NCBI RefSeq assembly: GCF_030929555.1
Contig: NZ_JAVFVT010000044.1
Span: 1 to 64,000, forward strand
Direction of reading: 5' to 3'
Length of the DNA stretch: 64,000 bases
Source: Paenibacillus sp. LHD-117
Lineage (GTDB): Bacteria > Bacillota > Bacilli > Paenibacillales > Paenibacillaceae
The notes beneath the pieces were generated by a model. That model did not search any database. It had not been told where the DNA came from and worked only from the letters and a program-made list of their open reading frames with translations. This document shows, one piece after another, positions 26,406 through 35,791 of this stretch (position 1 is the stretch's first letter; every line of letters starts with the position of its first letter). The position numbers and the translations under genes were made by a program.

Positions 26406-26705
26406 ATGGCATCTATTAAACTACAACAATATAAAGAGGCGGCCGCGACTAGATTCGCGGTAAAAGGCGTCGAGCCGCTGCTGGAATTAGTGCTTGAGGA
26501 CGTACAGGATCGAGGGCAGGCGTCGGGTTATGAATCGTTTACCCTCGTCTTCCGGGGACCACGGAGTCCGTTTATTCCGCAGCAGTTAGTCCCGCTGGAG
26601 CATGCCGGGCTTGGGCCGTGCGACATGTTTCTTGTGCCGGTGAGCCAGGATGCGGAGGGGTATCGGTACGAGGCCGTGTTTAATCGGTTGGTAGAGGAAG
26701 AGTAA
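26406..26705 (+). CDS. DUF6916-family protein
   Basis: 99-residue soluble protein. The layout SFTLVFRGPRSPFIPQQLVPLEHAGLGPCDMFLVPV matches the small DUF6916 proteins that usually sit next to phage-tail-collar genes; their function is not known. GCAGGGA lies about 7 nt before the ATG. It is the first gene of a five-gene run with spacings of 31, 45, 23 and 27 nt, all on the plus strand, ending at a strong terminator. It may be an assembly or adaptor factor for the surface proteins that follow (inference). Confidence 0.72.
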   Translation: MASIKLQQYKEAAATRFAVKGVEPLLELVLEDVQDRGQASGYESFTLVFRGPRSPFIPQQLVPLEHAGLGPCDMFLVPVSQDAEGYRYEAVFNRLVEEE

Positions 26706-26736
26706 AGGGATTTAGTAGATTGGAAGGGGAATAGTC

Positions 26737-27261
26737 ATGGGACAGCCGTACTTAGGGGAAATTCGGATGTTTGCCGGTAGTTTCGCTCCAGCGGGGTGGG
26801 CGTTTTGTAATGGTGATTTAATAGCCATCGCGGAGAATGACGCTTTATTTACTTTAATCGGCACGACGTATGGGGGGGATGGGCAAGAAACGTTTGCACT
26901 GCCGAACCTGCAGAGTCGCATTCCGATTCATCATGGACAGGGGCCGGGTATCACCAAAACCTACACGATCGGGGAAGCGGCCGGAACGGAGACGGTTACG
27001 CTTACGACGAACCAAATACCGGCGCATAACCATTACATGCTTGCCCGCAAGGAGCAGGGTAATACGAGCAATCCGGAAGGCGCCGTGCCTGCGTTGTCCA
27101 CTTTGGCTTCTTATACAGGCGCCGGAGGTGTCGTAGGCAATAACATGTCCGCATCATCGATCGGTATCGCCGGAGGGAGTCAGCCCCACGACAATATGAT
27201 GCCGTACCTATGCGTCAATTTCATCATTTCCTTATTTGGGGTATATCCGACGCAAAATTAG
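26737..27261 (+). CDS. Phage-tail-collar (Mdp-like) protein 1
   Basis: 174 residues of the tail collar domain family, also called microcystin-dependent (Mdp) proteins. The N-terminal half holds the collar signature: YLGEIRMFAGSFAPAGWAFCNG, LFTLIGTTYGGDGQETFALPNLQSRIPIHHGQG. The C-terminal half has IPAHNH, QPHDNMMPYL and a hydrophobic ending NFIISLFGVYP. In phages such domains sit at the fibre base; free-standing bacterial forms are of unknown function and carry no signal peptide. AAGGGGA lies 7 nt before the ATG. Confidence 0.88.
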   Translation: MGQPYLGEIRMFAGSFAPAGWAFCNGDLIAIAENDALFTLIGTTYGGDGQETFALPNLQSRIPIHHGQGPGITKTYTIGEAAGTETVTLTTNQIPAHNHYMLARKEQGNTSNPEGAVPALSTLASYTGAGGVVGNNMSASSIGIAGGSQPHDNMMPYLCVNFIISLFGVYPTQN

Positions 27262-27306
27262 TTGGATCGGAAGCTAGTATTTGTAATGTTAGAAGGAGGA
27301 GCACGA

Positions 27307-27816
27307 ATGGGCGAGTTTCTAGGGGAAATCCGTTTGTATTCGTTTAATTTCGCGCCCAAAGGTTGGGCGTTGTGTAACGGGCAGCTTCTGCCGATCAACC
27401 AGAATCAGGCATTGTTTTCTTTGCTTGGAACGACATATGGGGGGAATGGCCAGACGACGTTTGCACTGCCGGACTTGAGAGGGCGCGTGCCGGTCCATCC
27501 GGGTAGAGGGATCGAGCAAGGACAGAGTGGCGGGCAAGAAGCGCATACGCTTACTCAATCGGAGCTTCCAGCCCATACGCATATAGTTCAGGCCAGCTCG
27601 GCCGCGGCCACGCAAAAAAATCCTGACGGACAGGTATGGGCGGCACCGGCCGTGAGCGCCTATCATAGTTGGGGTACTGTCGATCCTAGCAGCGTGGCAA
27701 TGAACCCGCAAGTCATTGCTAGCAGCGGGAGCTCGCAGCCGCATACCAATATGCAACCCTATTTGACACTCTCATATTGTATTGCATTGGTTGGCATCTT
27801 TCCGTCGAGAAATTAA
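27307..27816 (+). CDS. Phage-tail-collar (Mdp-like) protein 2
   Basis: 169 residues with the same collar layout: FLGEIRLYSFNFAPKGWALCNG, LFSLLGTTYGGNGQTTFALPDLRGRVPVHPGRG, then LPAHTH and QPHTNMQPYLTLSYCIALVGIFP. ATG 27307 is chosen because AGGAGGAG lies 7 nt upstream; the frame to 27262 has no ribosome site. Its middle segment differs from copies 1 and 3, where a receptor- or partner-specific loop would lie. Confidence 0.88.
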   Translation: MGEFLGEIRLYSFNFAPKGWALCNGQLLPINQNQALFSLLGTTYGGNGQTTFALPDLRGRVPVHPGRGIEQGQSGGQEAHTLTQSELPAHTHIVQASSAAATQKNPDGQVWAAPAVSAYHSWGTVDPSSVAMNPQVIASSGSSQPHTNMQPYLTLSYCIALVGIFPSRN

Positions 27817-27839
27817 AAGTTTTAAGGAGGTATTGCAAA

Positions 27840-28364
27840 GTGGCAGATCCATTTGTTGGCGAAATACGCATCGTAGGATTTAACTTCGCCCCTACCGGCT
27901 GGGCATTGTGCAACGGTCAGCTTTTGCCCATCTCGCAGAATACGGCTTTGTTCTCGCTGCTTGGCACGTTTTACGGGGGCGACGGCAAGTCGACGTTTGC
28001 GTTGCCGAATCTGCAAGACAGCGCGCCGATGCATTCCGGGCAAGGGGCTGGATTGTCCGAACGGTCTATAGGAGAGTCGAGCGGAACGCAATACGTAACG
28101 CTGCTCACATCGGAGATGCCCGCGCATAACCATGCGATTAGGACTGGATCCACGATGACGGTTCAGGGCAATCCGGATGGGGCTTTCCCCAGCACGACCG
28201 CGGGAAGGCGCGGAGGCCTGCTGTATGGTCCGCATGCAAGCGGTGTAGTCATGAATCCGGAGGCGGTAAGCGTTACAGGATCAAGTCTTCCACATAACAA
28301 TATGCAGCCTTACCTCGGGATGTATTTCATAATCGCGATGCAAGGGATATTCCCTCCTAGGTAA
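27840..28364 (+). CDS. Phage-tail-collar (Mdp-like) protein 3
   Basis: 174 residues. The start codon is GTG 27840, set by AAGGAGG nine nt upstream; an upstream in-frame TTG at 27777 lies inside the preceding gene. Collar motifs: FVGEIRIVGFNFAPTGWALCNG, LFSLLGTFYGGDGKSTFALPNLQDSAPMHSGQG, MPAHNH, LPHNNMQPYLGMYFIIAMQGIFP. The three copies are clearly paralogues that arose by tandem duplication; copies 2 and 3 share GWALCNGQLLPI, whereas copy 1 has GWAFCNGDLIAI. Confidence 0.87.
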   Translation: MADPFVGEIRIVGFNFAPTGWALCNGQLLPISQNTALFSLLGTFYGGDGKSTFALPNLQDSAPMHSGQGAGLSERSIGESSGTQYVTLLTSEMPAHNHAIRTGSTMTVQGNPDGAFPSTTAGRRGGLLYGPHASGVVMNPEAVSVTGSSLPHNNMQPYLGMYFIIAMQGIFPPR

Positions 28365-28391
28365 TATGCGGAGGGAGAAGGAGGGGACCAT

Positions 28392-31300
28392 ATGGCAGCT
28401 TCGATACATAGGATCATGGGAAAAAAAGGCGTGTCTCGGTTTGTATGGGCGGTTGTCGCGGTTATCGTCGCGACTGCCGCGTACTTTGGTTTGAGCGCGG
28501 ATGCTCGGGCCACAGATTGTACGCCAGCCCAAGTCAGCGCCCTGCGCGCCGACGTGGCGAACAGCAACAGCACGGCGGGCGTGCAGACGATCACGCTAGC
28601 CGCGTGCGACTACGATCTGGCGGGTACACCGCTGGAATTAACGGCGGCAGCCACCATTACGGGCACGGGCAGCCATGACGGCGGTTCGAGACTGAAAGGC
28701 AACGGCGATAGGGTTCTTATTATTAACGAATCGATGAACGATGGCTTTGGAAACGTTACCCTGCAAAATCTGGCCATTATGGACGGCGATTCCAATGAAG
28801 CCAATTACGGCGGCGCCGGCGTATTCGCGGATACGGGAACAGGCACGTTAACCTTGCAAGATGTTGTCGTGCAAGGCAATACCGCCGCCACCGGCGGCAA
28901 CGGCGCGGGTCTGTATATTTCCGGCGCGGATGGCGGAGCGCTCGTTCTCGATCGCGTCACGCTGGTCGGGAATGCAGCGGACGGTAGCGGCGGCGCGTTG
29001 TTCCTGGACGGGGATCTCGATCTTCGGATCAACAACTCCACGATCGAAGACAACATCGCCACCAAAGGAGCCGGCGGCGGCATCGGGTTCTTGCCCGCGG
29101 GGCGCAATGGCAAGGTCGAGATTCGGAACAGTTCCTTTATTGGCAACGAAGCGAAAGGCGGCACCTCGGGAGCGTATACCGGCTTCGGCATCGGCGGCGG
29201 CATCGCGGTCGGCGTGTCGGATACGCTGATCGCGAACAGCACGTTCAGCGGCAACTTCGCGCGTGACGGCGGGGGCGGCATCGCTACGACGGTGGACAAG
29301 CCTGCCGGCGTGACGGCCAATCCGAAATACGTCCATTTGACAATCACGGATAACGATAGCGAGACGAAAGCTGGCGGGGGACTGCTTGTTGTAGCAGGAA
29401 AGCCGGAGCTAATCAAGTCTATCGTTTCGGGGAATAGATCGATTGCCGTACCTGCCAATAACGACATTGGTTTGGGGACGTCGAGCGATCCTGCCAATCT
29501 TCAACTTAATCCGTCTTTCAGCTCCTACAATGTGGTTACATCAGCGGCTGGCGTTTTCTCCGGCGCAGCGGGAGCTGGGAACAACAAAACGGTAGCGGAT
29601 GCAGGCTTGAATCCGCTGTCGGTCGATAATGGCGGTTATACGCTTACACATGGATTAACGGCGACAAGTCCTGCGCGCGGAGCAGGCGGGCCGGTGCTTG
29701 CGGGTGAAGTGAACGATCAGCGCGGGTTCCCGCGACTGATTGCTAACGAGACGGCAGCCGGCGCGGTAGAGGGCTGGAGCAAAAAATCCTTCAAACACGA
29801 TACGACATTCACCCAATTGTTAACACTCCGAAACGGCGTTGTGCCTAACGTGGTACGTTCTTCCGCGCAACCGGTCGATCTGATAGCTAGCGATTTGCCG
29901 CTTACCGGAAGCGGTGAAACACGAACGCTGACTGTCACACCGGCCACCGCGAAATACGGGAAAGCGACCTACACGTTTAGCGTCCCGGATGCGGCGAACG
30001 GGGGCGGCGCCACCATTGCGTCTACGTTGGAGCTTGAAGTAACGGCGCATGCCGATCTTCAACCTTCGATTCAAACAACGGGTTTGTATTACGAGACAAA
30101 GTCAGGAGCGACTTATACGGTTAACGTAACGAACATCGGGCTCGTGTCGACGTCCGGAAACGTAACAGTAACGCTGACGAAACCAAGCGGCGTAACGATC
30201 ACTGGCATTTCGGGAAGCGGTTGGTCTTGCACGCCGGCGACAGGCATTTGCACGAGATCCACGGCCATCGGGGAGGGACAAACCTCAACCTTGACGGTGA
30301 CGTTCGACGTCGGCCCGAACGCGAAAGGCAATGGCTCGCTTACCGCCGACGTGGATTATGCCAACGACGAGAATCCAGCGAACAACGATTCTACGACGTC
30401 AATTACGATCCACCCGCTGCCTCGCGTCGAGGCGGTGTTGATACCGGCGGATGGCTTGTATAAAGCCGGGGATACGTTGACGTTCACGGTCGATTACGAT
30501 CTGAACGTTACGCTGAATGAGGCGGGCGGCACTCCGTCGCTTCCGATTACGATCGGAGCCTCGACGAAACAAGCGGCTTTCGCCAGAATGAGCGGATCCG
30601 ACAAGTTTGTATTCGAATACTTGATCGAAAACGGCTTGCTCGATGCCGACGGAATTACGGTCGGAACGAACCTGTCGCTGAACGGAGCCGTGCTTGAAAG
30701 TCCGGCGGGCGTTCCGGCTTCCCTTGCCTTATCGGCAGGCAATACCTCCGGCATCTTGGTGGACGCGAAAGCTCCGGCTATCTCCACGGTGAACGTGCCT
30801 GCGAATTCCGTATATTCGGCAGGCGAAGAGCTTTCGTTCGGCGTTCAGATGGACGAGAATGTCGCCGTCACCGGCTCACCGGAGCTTAGCATCGAACTGA
30901 ACGGATCGACGGCGATAGCAGAGTTCGATTCCGTTACAGGCAGTTTATTGACGTTCAAATACACCGTTCAAGCCGGGGACAACGATGCCAACGGCATCGC
31001 GCTTGGCGCTCTGTCCTTGAACGGCGGCACCATTAGGGACGCGGCTGGCAACAATGCCGTGCTTACGCTGCAAGGCGGCATTGATACGTCCGGCATTATC
31101 GTTGATACGACTCCGCCTTCGGTGAATAGTCTTGTCGCAGAAACGACTTCCGGCCTTTATAAAGCCGGAGACGATTTGACGTTTAAAGTTACTTTCCAAG
31201 AGCCGGTAACGGTAACGGGAACGCCAAGGATCGGTCTGGATATCGGCGATCAAGATCGGTTCGCGAATTACGTGAGCGGCTCGGGCACGAACCAACTGAC

Positions 31301-34300
31301 GTTTAGCTACACCGTACAGGCGGGGGATGACGACGCGAACGGCATTTCGTTCCTAACGCCGGGACCGATCGGATTAAACGGCGGAATGATCCGGGATGCC
31401 GCGGGACATGACGCGATTCTGACGGTAGGCTCCTTGCCGATCGTGTCAGGCATTAAAGTCGATACGGTGGCTCCCGCCTCAATATCTGCAAACGTGACGC
31501 CGGGCACGTATCGTTCCGGCAACACGATCGAAGTTCGGGTCGCTTTCGGGGAACCGGTGATCGTAGCCGGGGGAACGCCGAAGCTGGCGATTACAATCGG
31601 CGCCGTCACGAAAGACGCGCTGTACCAATCGGGCTCGGGTACGGGTACCTTGGTTTTTGCCTACACGCTGGAAGACGGTCTTATCGATGCGAACGGCATT
31701 ACGCTTGACACGGCACTGCAGTTAGGGGCCGCGACAATCGCGGATGCCGCGGGCAATGCGGCATCGAATGTCATTCCTGCTCCTCACACTCTGACTAACG
31801 TGCTGGTCGATACGGTTATGGCCGGCATCGGCAGCGTGACAATTGCAAATGGCGTCTATCATGCGGGCGACGAGCTCTCCTTCGTCGTGACGTATAGCGA
31901 GGCGGTTTCGGTCGGTACGAACGCCGGAGCCAATAAGCCGTTGCTGGCTTTCGAAATCGGCGGCTCGGCATTCGAAGCTCCGTACAAATCCGGCAGCGGA
32001 ACCGATACGCTCGTCTTCGCCTATACGGTGCGAGCCAACGATGCGGATGGCGGCGCGGTTGACTTGACCGGTACAAGCGCTATTCAACTGAACGGCGGCA
32101 CCATTCAAGATACTAGCGGCAACGATGCCGATCTCGATCTGTCCGGCGTAGCGAATACTTCGGGCGTGATCGTGGACAGCACGATTCCGCTTATTAGTGG
32201 AGCTACGACTCCTGCTGCAGGCAGCTACATCGTCGGCGAGAGGCTGACGTTCAAGCTTACGACCGACTCGCAGGTGACGGTGAACACGGCCGGCGGTACG
32301 CCATCGATAGGTCTGGTCCTCGGCGGCGCGACGAAACAAGCCGTCTACGACGGTGCGGTTGGAACGGCCGTGACCGAGCTATCCTTCAGCTACACGATCG
32401 TCGCCGGCGACCTGGATGCCGATGGCATCGCGATTGCGGGCGCCGGTCTGACCCTTAACGGTTCGACCATTAAGGATCTGCGGGGCAATGATTTGAACCG
32501 GACGCTTTCGGCCATCACGCTGCCGATCATCGCCGTGGATGGCGTTGCGCCTTCCATTGAATCGGTGGACGTTGACGACGGTACGCATTTGAAGGGCGAT
32601 ACGTTAACGTTCAGTATTACCTACAGTGAGCTGGTGACGCTAACCGGCGGAACGCCGAAGCTGCCTTTGACGATCGGATCAAGCGCGGTGGAAGCATCGT
32701 TTGCATCCGGTTCCGGCACGAATACGCTCGTATTCTCGTACGTGCTGGCAGACGGTTTGGTAGATTCGGATGGCATTACGATCGGTTCGGCGCTGCAGCT
32801 CGGCGCTGCAACTATCGCGGATGCCGCGGGCAACGCTGCTGCCGGCGCGATACCGGCTCCTTATGAACGTGCGAATGTGAAGGTCGATACGACGATTCCG
32901 GCCGTCGATTCGGTCACGATCGCGGACGGGATCTACCGTGCCGGCGATGAGCTGGCCTTCGAAGTGAAGTATGACGAAGCAGCATCTGTGGTTACGCCAG
33001 CCGGAGCGAATACGCCTTCCTTGGCATTCAAGCTCGGAAGCAAAACGTTCCATGCGGCCTATCAGTCCGGCAGCGGAACCGATACGCTCGTCTTCGCCTA
33101 CACGGTGCAGGCGGACAACGCGGATGGAAGCCCGGTCAACCTGGCCGACACGGCAGCGATCGCTCTGAACGACGGCACGATCAAGGACGCGAACGGCAAT
33201 GCGGCGAGCCTGCATTTAGCCGGCGTCGGTAACACTTCCGGCGTCATCGTGGATAGCGTCGTTCCGGTTGTTAACAGCGTGGATTCGACGGCGGGCAGCT
33301 ATAAGCTTGGCGACAAACTAACGATTGATCTCGCCATCAGCTCGGACGTGACTGTCAATACGTCAGGCGGAACGCCAACGCTCGGACTTGCCATTGGCAG
33401 CTCGACGAAACAAGCCGCATTCGATTCGGCGGCAAGCGCGGATTCGAAGCTGGCATTCAGCTACACGATCGCCGCGGGCGATCTGGATACGAATGGAATC
33501 GCGATTGAAGGCACGGCGATCGAGCTGAACGGAGCTGTCATCCAAGACGCACAGGGCAATCCGCTGAAGGTCGGTCTGCCGGCCGGCATCAATGGCCAAC
33601 TGTTGGTGGACGGTGTCGTTCCGACGATCGTAAGCATCGAAGGACCGGTTGACGGAGATTACCGCGTCGCCCAGAAGCTGACGTTTAAGCTGAACGTCAG
33701 CGAACCTGTCGTCGTCGATGAAACCGGCGGACAGTCGTCGATCGCGCTCTCGATCGGCGGCAATACCGTTCAAGCACGTTACGCGGGCGGAACGGATCCA
33801 TCGACGCAGCTTGTTTATGAATATACGGTAGCGGCAGGCGACACGGATGCGGACGGCATTGGCGCGGCCTCCGTCCTTGCGCTAGGCGGTGCGCAGGTTA
33901 GCGACGCAGCAGGCAACGCCTTGGCGCTTGCGCTGCCGGCAATCGATCTAGCCGGGGTGAACGTCGACACGACCGCGCCTGCGGCTCCTGTCTTCTTGGA
34001 CGCGGACGGTAAAGTGTTCCAAACGGGCACGCCGACCATCGAAGGAACGGCCGAACCGGGTACGACGGTACACGTAACGGTGACGGGAGAAGCGATCATG
34101 GCGACGGCGACGGCCAACGCGGGCGGCAAGTGGAGCGTGGTCATGCCAAGCTTGGAGCTTGGCGACGCCGAGCTCTCCGCCACCGCTACGGATCTTGCGG
34201 GCAACGTCAGCCCGGCTGCCCTGTTGAACATTAAGGTGACTTCCGCTCCAACCGGACCGGTGTACAACGATTACGTCTTGGAGCTGGAGATCGACGGGAT

Positions 34301-35420
34301 CCGCCTGAACGCGATGATTACGGCGCAGGATATCGCGAACGGCGAAATTTCGATTATTTTGAAACAGTATGAAGATGTCTCCTTGAAGGTCAGCTCGCAG
34401 TGGCTGGACCGTATGCTGAAGCTGAATGGCAAGCTCGTGTTCGAGCTAGGAACGAAACTAGGCTCCATCGCGATTCCGTTGTCGGACGTTCGAGACCGTT
34501 TGGAAGCCATCGATGGCACGGTTTCTCCGTTCGTGGTATTCGAGATCGAGAACGGCCAAGCCGATTCCTCCATCGCGGCCGCGATCAAGAAGCTTGGAGC
34601 ATCCTCCGAAGCGCTTCCTGTCCTGTTCCGCATCGAAGCTGTGGATCAATCGGGACAACGAAGCAGCGTGACATGGGACGGCACGCCGACGGTTGTGGCA
34701 TTTGGCGATAATAAACCTGAAGCCGGTACGGTTCTTGTGCTAATGGATGAGAAAACAGGCAAACTGAAATACGTGCCTGCCAAGCTCCGCGAAACGCAAG
34801 GCGTATGGGAATTCGTGCTGGAGAACGGCGGGACGGGCAGCTACGCTGCAATCCTCGTTGACGTTTCGTTCGGGGATATGAAAGCTCACTGGGCGCAAGC
34901 AGATGTGGAACGCTTAGCTTCGATGCTTATTATCGAGGGACGCGAAGGCGGGCAATTCGACCCTCAAGGTCCGATTACCCGGTCCGAGTTCACGGCGCTG
35001 ATCGCCAGAATGCTGGGCCTCGGAGGAGCGCCTGAAGGCAACGACCAGTACAACGACGTTTCCGGCGAGTGGTATTCGGACGCGGTCGCCGCAGCATCGG
35101 CGGCGGGTATCGTAGGCGGCTACGGCGACGGCACATTCCGTCCCGATGCGCAAGTATCCCGCCAAGAGATGGCGGTCATGATGCTTCGCGCGCTTCAATG
35201 GCTGAAGCTGAAGGCTGACTTGAACGGCGGCGAGGCACCATTCGGCGATACGGGCGAAGTTGCGTCATGGGCCGCAGAAGCCGTCGAGACGATGACCGAA
35301 GCGGGCATTATCCAAGGGGACGACAACGGCATGTTCCGTCCGTCCGACGATGCCAAACGCGCCGAGGCGGCCGTCATGCTGCTAAGGCTGATCCGTCTGG
35401 CGGGTCTTGTTATCGAATAA
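28392..35420 (+). CDS. 2342-residue SLH surface protein: beta-helix, DUF11-like, ten Ig-like repeats
   Basis: Predicted S-layer-anchored adhesin or fibre. A basic N-terminus with a hydrophobic stretch (about 16-36) is the export signal. Residues about 43-460 form a right-handed beta-helix (Asn/Gly ladder with GGAGVF, GNGAGLYI, GGGIA turns). A DUF11-like domain (about 551-676) follows. Ten repeats of about 118 residues cover 678-1863, each with YxxGDxLxF, a SGSGTxTLxFxYT strand and an AGN turn. Next are another Ig-like domain (to about 1950) and a unique region (about 1955-2155). Three SLH repeats from about 2158 to the end bind the wall. No enzyme motif is seen. AGGAGGGG lies 5-6 nt before the ATG. 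Last gene of the collar operon. Confidence 0.87.
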   Translation: MAASIHRIMGKKGVSRFVWAVVAVIVATAAYFGLSADARATDCTPAQVSALRADVANSNSTAGVQTITLAACDYDLAGTPLELTAAATITGTGSHDGGSRLKGNGDRVLIINESMNDGFGNVTLQNLAIMDGDSNEANYGGAGVFADTGTGTLTLQDVVVQGNTAATGGNGAGLYISGADGGALVLDRVTLVGNAADGSGGALFLDGDLDLRINNSTIEDNIATKGAGGGIGFLPAGRNGKVEIRNSSFIGNEAKGGTSGAYTGFGIGGGIAVGVSDTLIANSTFSGNFARDGGGGIATTVDKPAGVTANPKYVHLTITDNDSETKAGGGLLVVAGKPELIKSIVSGNRSIAVPANNDIGLGTSSDPANLQLNPSFSSYNVVTSAAGVFSGAAGAGNNKTVADAGLNPLSVDNGGYTLTHGLTATSPARGAGGPVLAGEVNDQRGFPRLIANETAAGAVEGWSKKSFKHDTTFTQLLTLRNGVVPNVVRSSAQPVDLIASDLPLTGSGETRTLTVTPATAKYGKATYTFSVPDAANGGGATIASTLELEVTAHADLQPSIQTTGLYYETKSGATYTVNVTNIGLVSTSGNVTVTLTKPSGVTITGISGSGWSCTPATGICTRSTAIGEGQTSTLTVTFDVGPNAKGNGSLTADVDYANDENPANNDSTTSITIHPLPRVEAVLIPADGLYKAGDTLTFTVDYDLNVTLNEAGGTPSLPITIGASTKQAAFARMSGSDKFVFEYLIENGLLDADGITVGTNLSLNGAVLESPAGVPASLALSAGNTSGILVDAKAPAISTVNVPANSVYSAGEELSFGVQMDENVAVTGSPELSIELNGSTAIAEFDSVTGSLLTFKYTVQAGDNDANGIALGALSLNGGTIRDAAGNNAVLTLQGGIDTSGIIVDTTPPSVNSLVAETTSGLYKAGDDLTFKVTFQEPVTVTGTPRIGLDIGDQDRFANYVSGSGTNQLTFSYTVQAGDDDANGISFLTPGPIGLNGGMIRDAAGHDAILTVGSLPIVSGIKVDTVAPASISANVTPGTYRSGNTIEVRVAFGEPVIVAGGTPKLAITIGAVTKDALYQSGSGTGTLVFAYTLEDGLIDANGITLDTALQLGAATIADAAGNAASNVIPAPHTLTNVLVDTVMAGIGSVTIANGVYHAGDELSFVVTYSEAVSVGTNAGANKPLLAFEIGGSAFEAPYKSGSGTDTLVFAYTVRANDADGGAVDLTGTSAIQLNGGTIQDTSGNDADLDLSGVANTSGVIVDSTIPLISGATTPAAGSYIVGERLTFKLTTDSQVTVNTAGGTPSIGLVLGGATKQAVYDGAVGTAVTELSFSYTIVAGDLDADGIAIAGAGLTLNGSTIKDLRGNDLNRTLSAITLPIIAVDGVAPSIESVDVDDGTHLKGDTLTFSITYSELVTLTGGTPKLPLTIGSSAVEASFASGSGTNTLVFSYVLADGLVDSDGITIGSALQLGAATIADAAGNAAAGAIPAPYERANVKVDTTIPAVDSVTIADGIYRAGDELAFEVKYDEAASVVTPAGANTPSLAFKLGSKTFHAAYQSGSGTDTLVFAYTVQADNADGSPVNLADTAAIALNDGTIKDANGNAASLHLAGVGNTSGVIVDSVVPVVNSVDSTAGSYKLGDKLTIDLAISSDVTVNTSGGTPTLGLAIGSSTKQAAFDSAASADSKLAFSYTIAAGDLDTNGIAIEGTAIELNGAVIQDAQGNPLKVGLPAGINGQLLVDGVVPTIVSIEGPVDGDYRVAQKLTFKLNVSEPVVVDETGGQSSIALSIGGNTVQARYAGGTDPSTQLVYEYTVAAGDTDADGIGAASVLALGGAQVSDAAGNALALALPAIDLAGVNVDTTAPAAPVFLDADGKVFQTGTPTIEGTAEPGTTVHVTVTGEAIMATATANAGGKWSVVMPSLELGDAELSATATDLAGNVSPAALLNIKVTSAPTGPVYNDYVLELEIDGIRLNAMITAQDIANGEISIILKQYEDVSLKVSSQWLDRMLKLNGKLVFELGTKLGSIAIPLSDVRDRLEAIDGTVSPFVVFEIENGQADSSIAAAIKKLGASSEALPVLFRIEAVDQSGQRSSVTWDGTPTVVAFGDNKPEAGTVLVLMDEKTGKLKYVPAKLRETQGVWEFVLENGGTGSYAAILVDVSFGDMKAHWAQADVERLASMLIIEGREGGQFDPQGPITRSEFTALIARMLGLGGAPEGNDQYNDVSGEWYSDAVAAASAAGIVGGYGDGTFRPDAQVSRQEMAVMMLRALQWLKLKADLNGGEAPFGDTGEVASWAAEAVETMTEAGIIQGDDNGMFRPSDDAKRAEAAVMLLRLIRLAGLVIE
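31476..33623 (+). repeat. Tandem duplication of a three-Ig-repeat block
   Basis: Block A 31476-32552 (359 codons) and block B 32553-33623 (357 codons) each hold three different Ig-like repeats in the same order. Repeats 4 and 7 share LQLGAATIADAAGNAA, 5 and 8 share SGSGTDTLVFAYTV and an AGAN insertion, and 6 and 9 share a VTVNT-GGTP segment and a TKQA strand. The block therefore duplicated as a unit. Confidence 0.75.
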
Positions 35421-35466
35421 CCGGAACTATCCGATGTTATGAACACCGGTGACGCTTTATGCGAAG

Positions 35467-35507
35467 CGCCGCCGCCGCTAACGATTAGCGGCGGCGGCGT
35501 TTTTTTA
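35467..35507 (+). terminator. Strong terminator of the collar/SLH operon
   Basis: CGCCGCCGCCGCTAA pairs with TTAGCGGCGGCGGCG with a 3-nt loop and is followed by seven T. Confidence 0.93.
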
Positions 35508-35551
35508 AAATATAAGAAAGTATAAGTTTTCTCTATACTGGGCTTATATTT
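35508..35551. repeat. AT-rich long hairpin after the terminator
   Basis: AAATATAAG (35508-35516) pairs with CTTATATTT (35543-35551), and AGTATA (35519-35524) with TATACT (35534-35539). The role is unknown; it could be an operator or an upstream RNA structure. Confidence 0.55.
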
Positions 35552-35559
35552 CTCGGAAT

Positions 35560-35599
35560 GAAACGCGCCACGCCGCCAAAGGACGGCGCCAGCCGTTTC
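35560..35599. repeat. Dispersed hairpin repeat, copy A
   Basis: GAAACG (35560-35565) pairs with CGTTTC (35594-35599), and CGCCG (35571-35575) with CGGCG (35584-35588). The core CAAAGGACGGCG and the flank CACCTTG match copy B at 45619-45657. It lies upstream of the nucleotidyltransferase gene; nothing else was seen between it and 35770. Confidence 0.6.
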
Positions 35600-35791
35600 A
35601 CCTTGTGAGAGCAATAAATCCGCCTGGCGAACCTAATTCCGACGGTTGTTGGTTAACTGGCCAGTTGTAGTTTTTTGCGTGATCGTAAAGTTTCGCCATA
35701 GTTGCGCCATGTTCATAAGCCCCTTTTTAGGTCAGAATAAGCGTATATCAAATTTGAAGAACAACACGGAATGGGGCGAAGGAACGTGGAC

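Noticed and set aside
26737..28364. Prophage or tailocin
   Set aside because: Only collar-domain genes are present; no terminase, capsid, sheath, tape measure, holin or lysin genes lie nearby.
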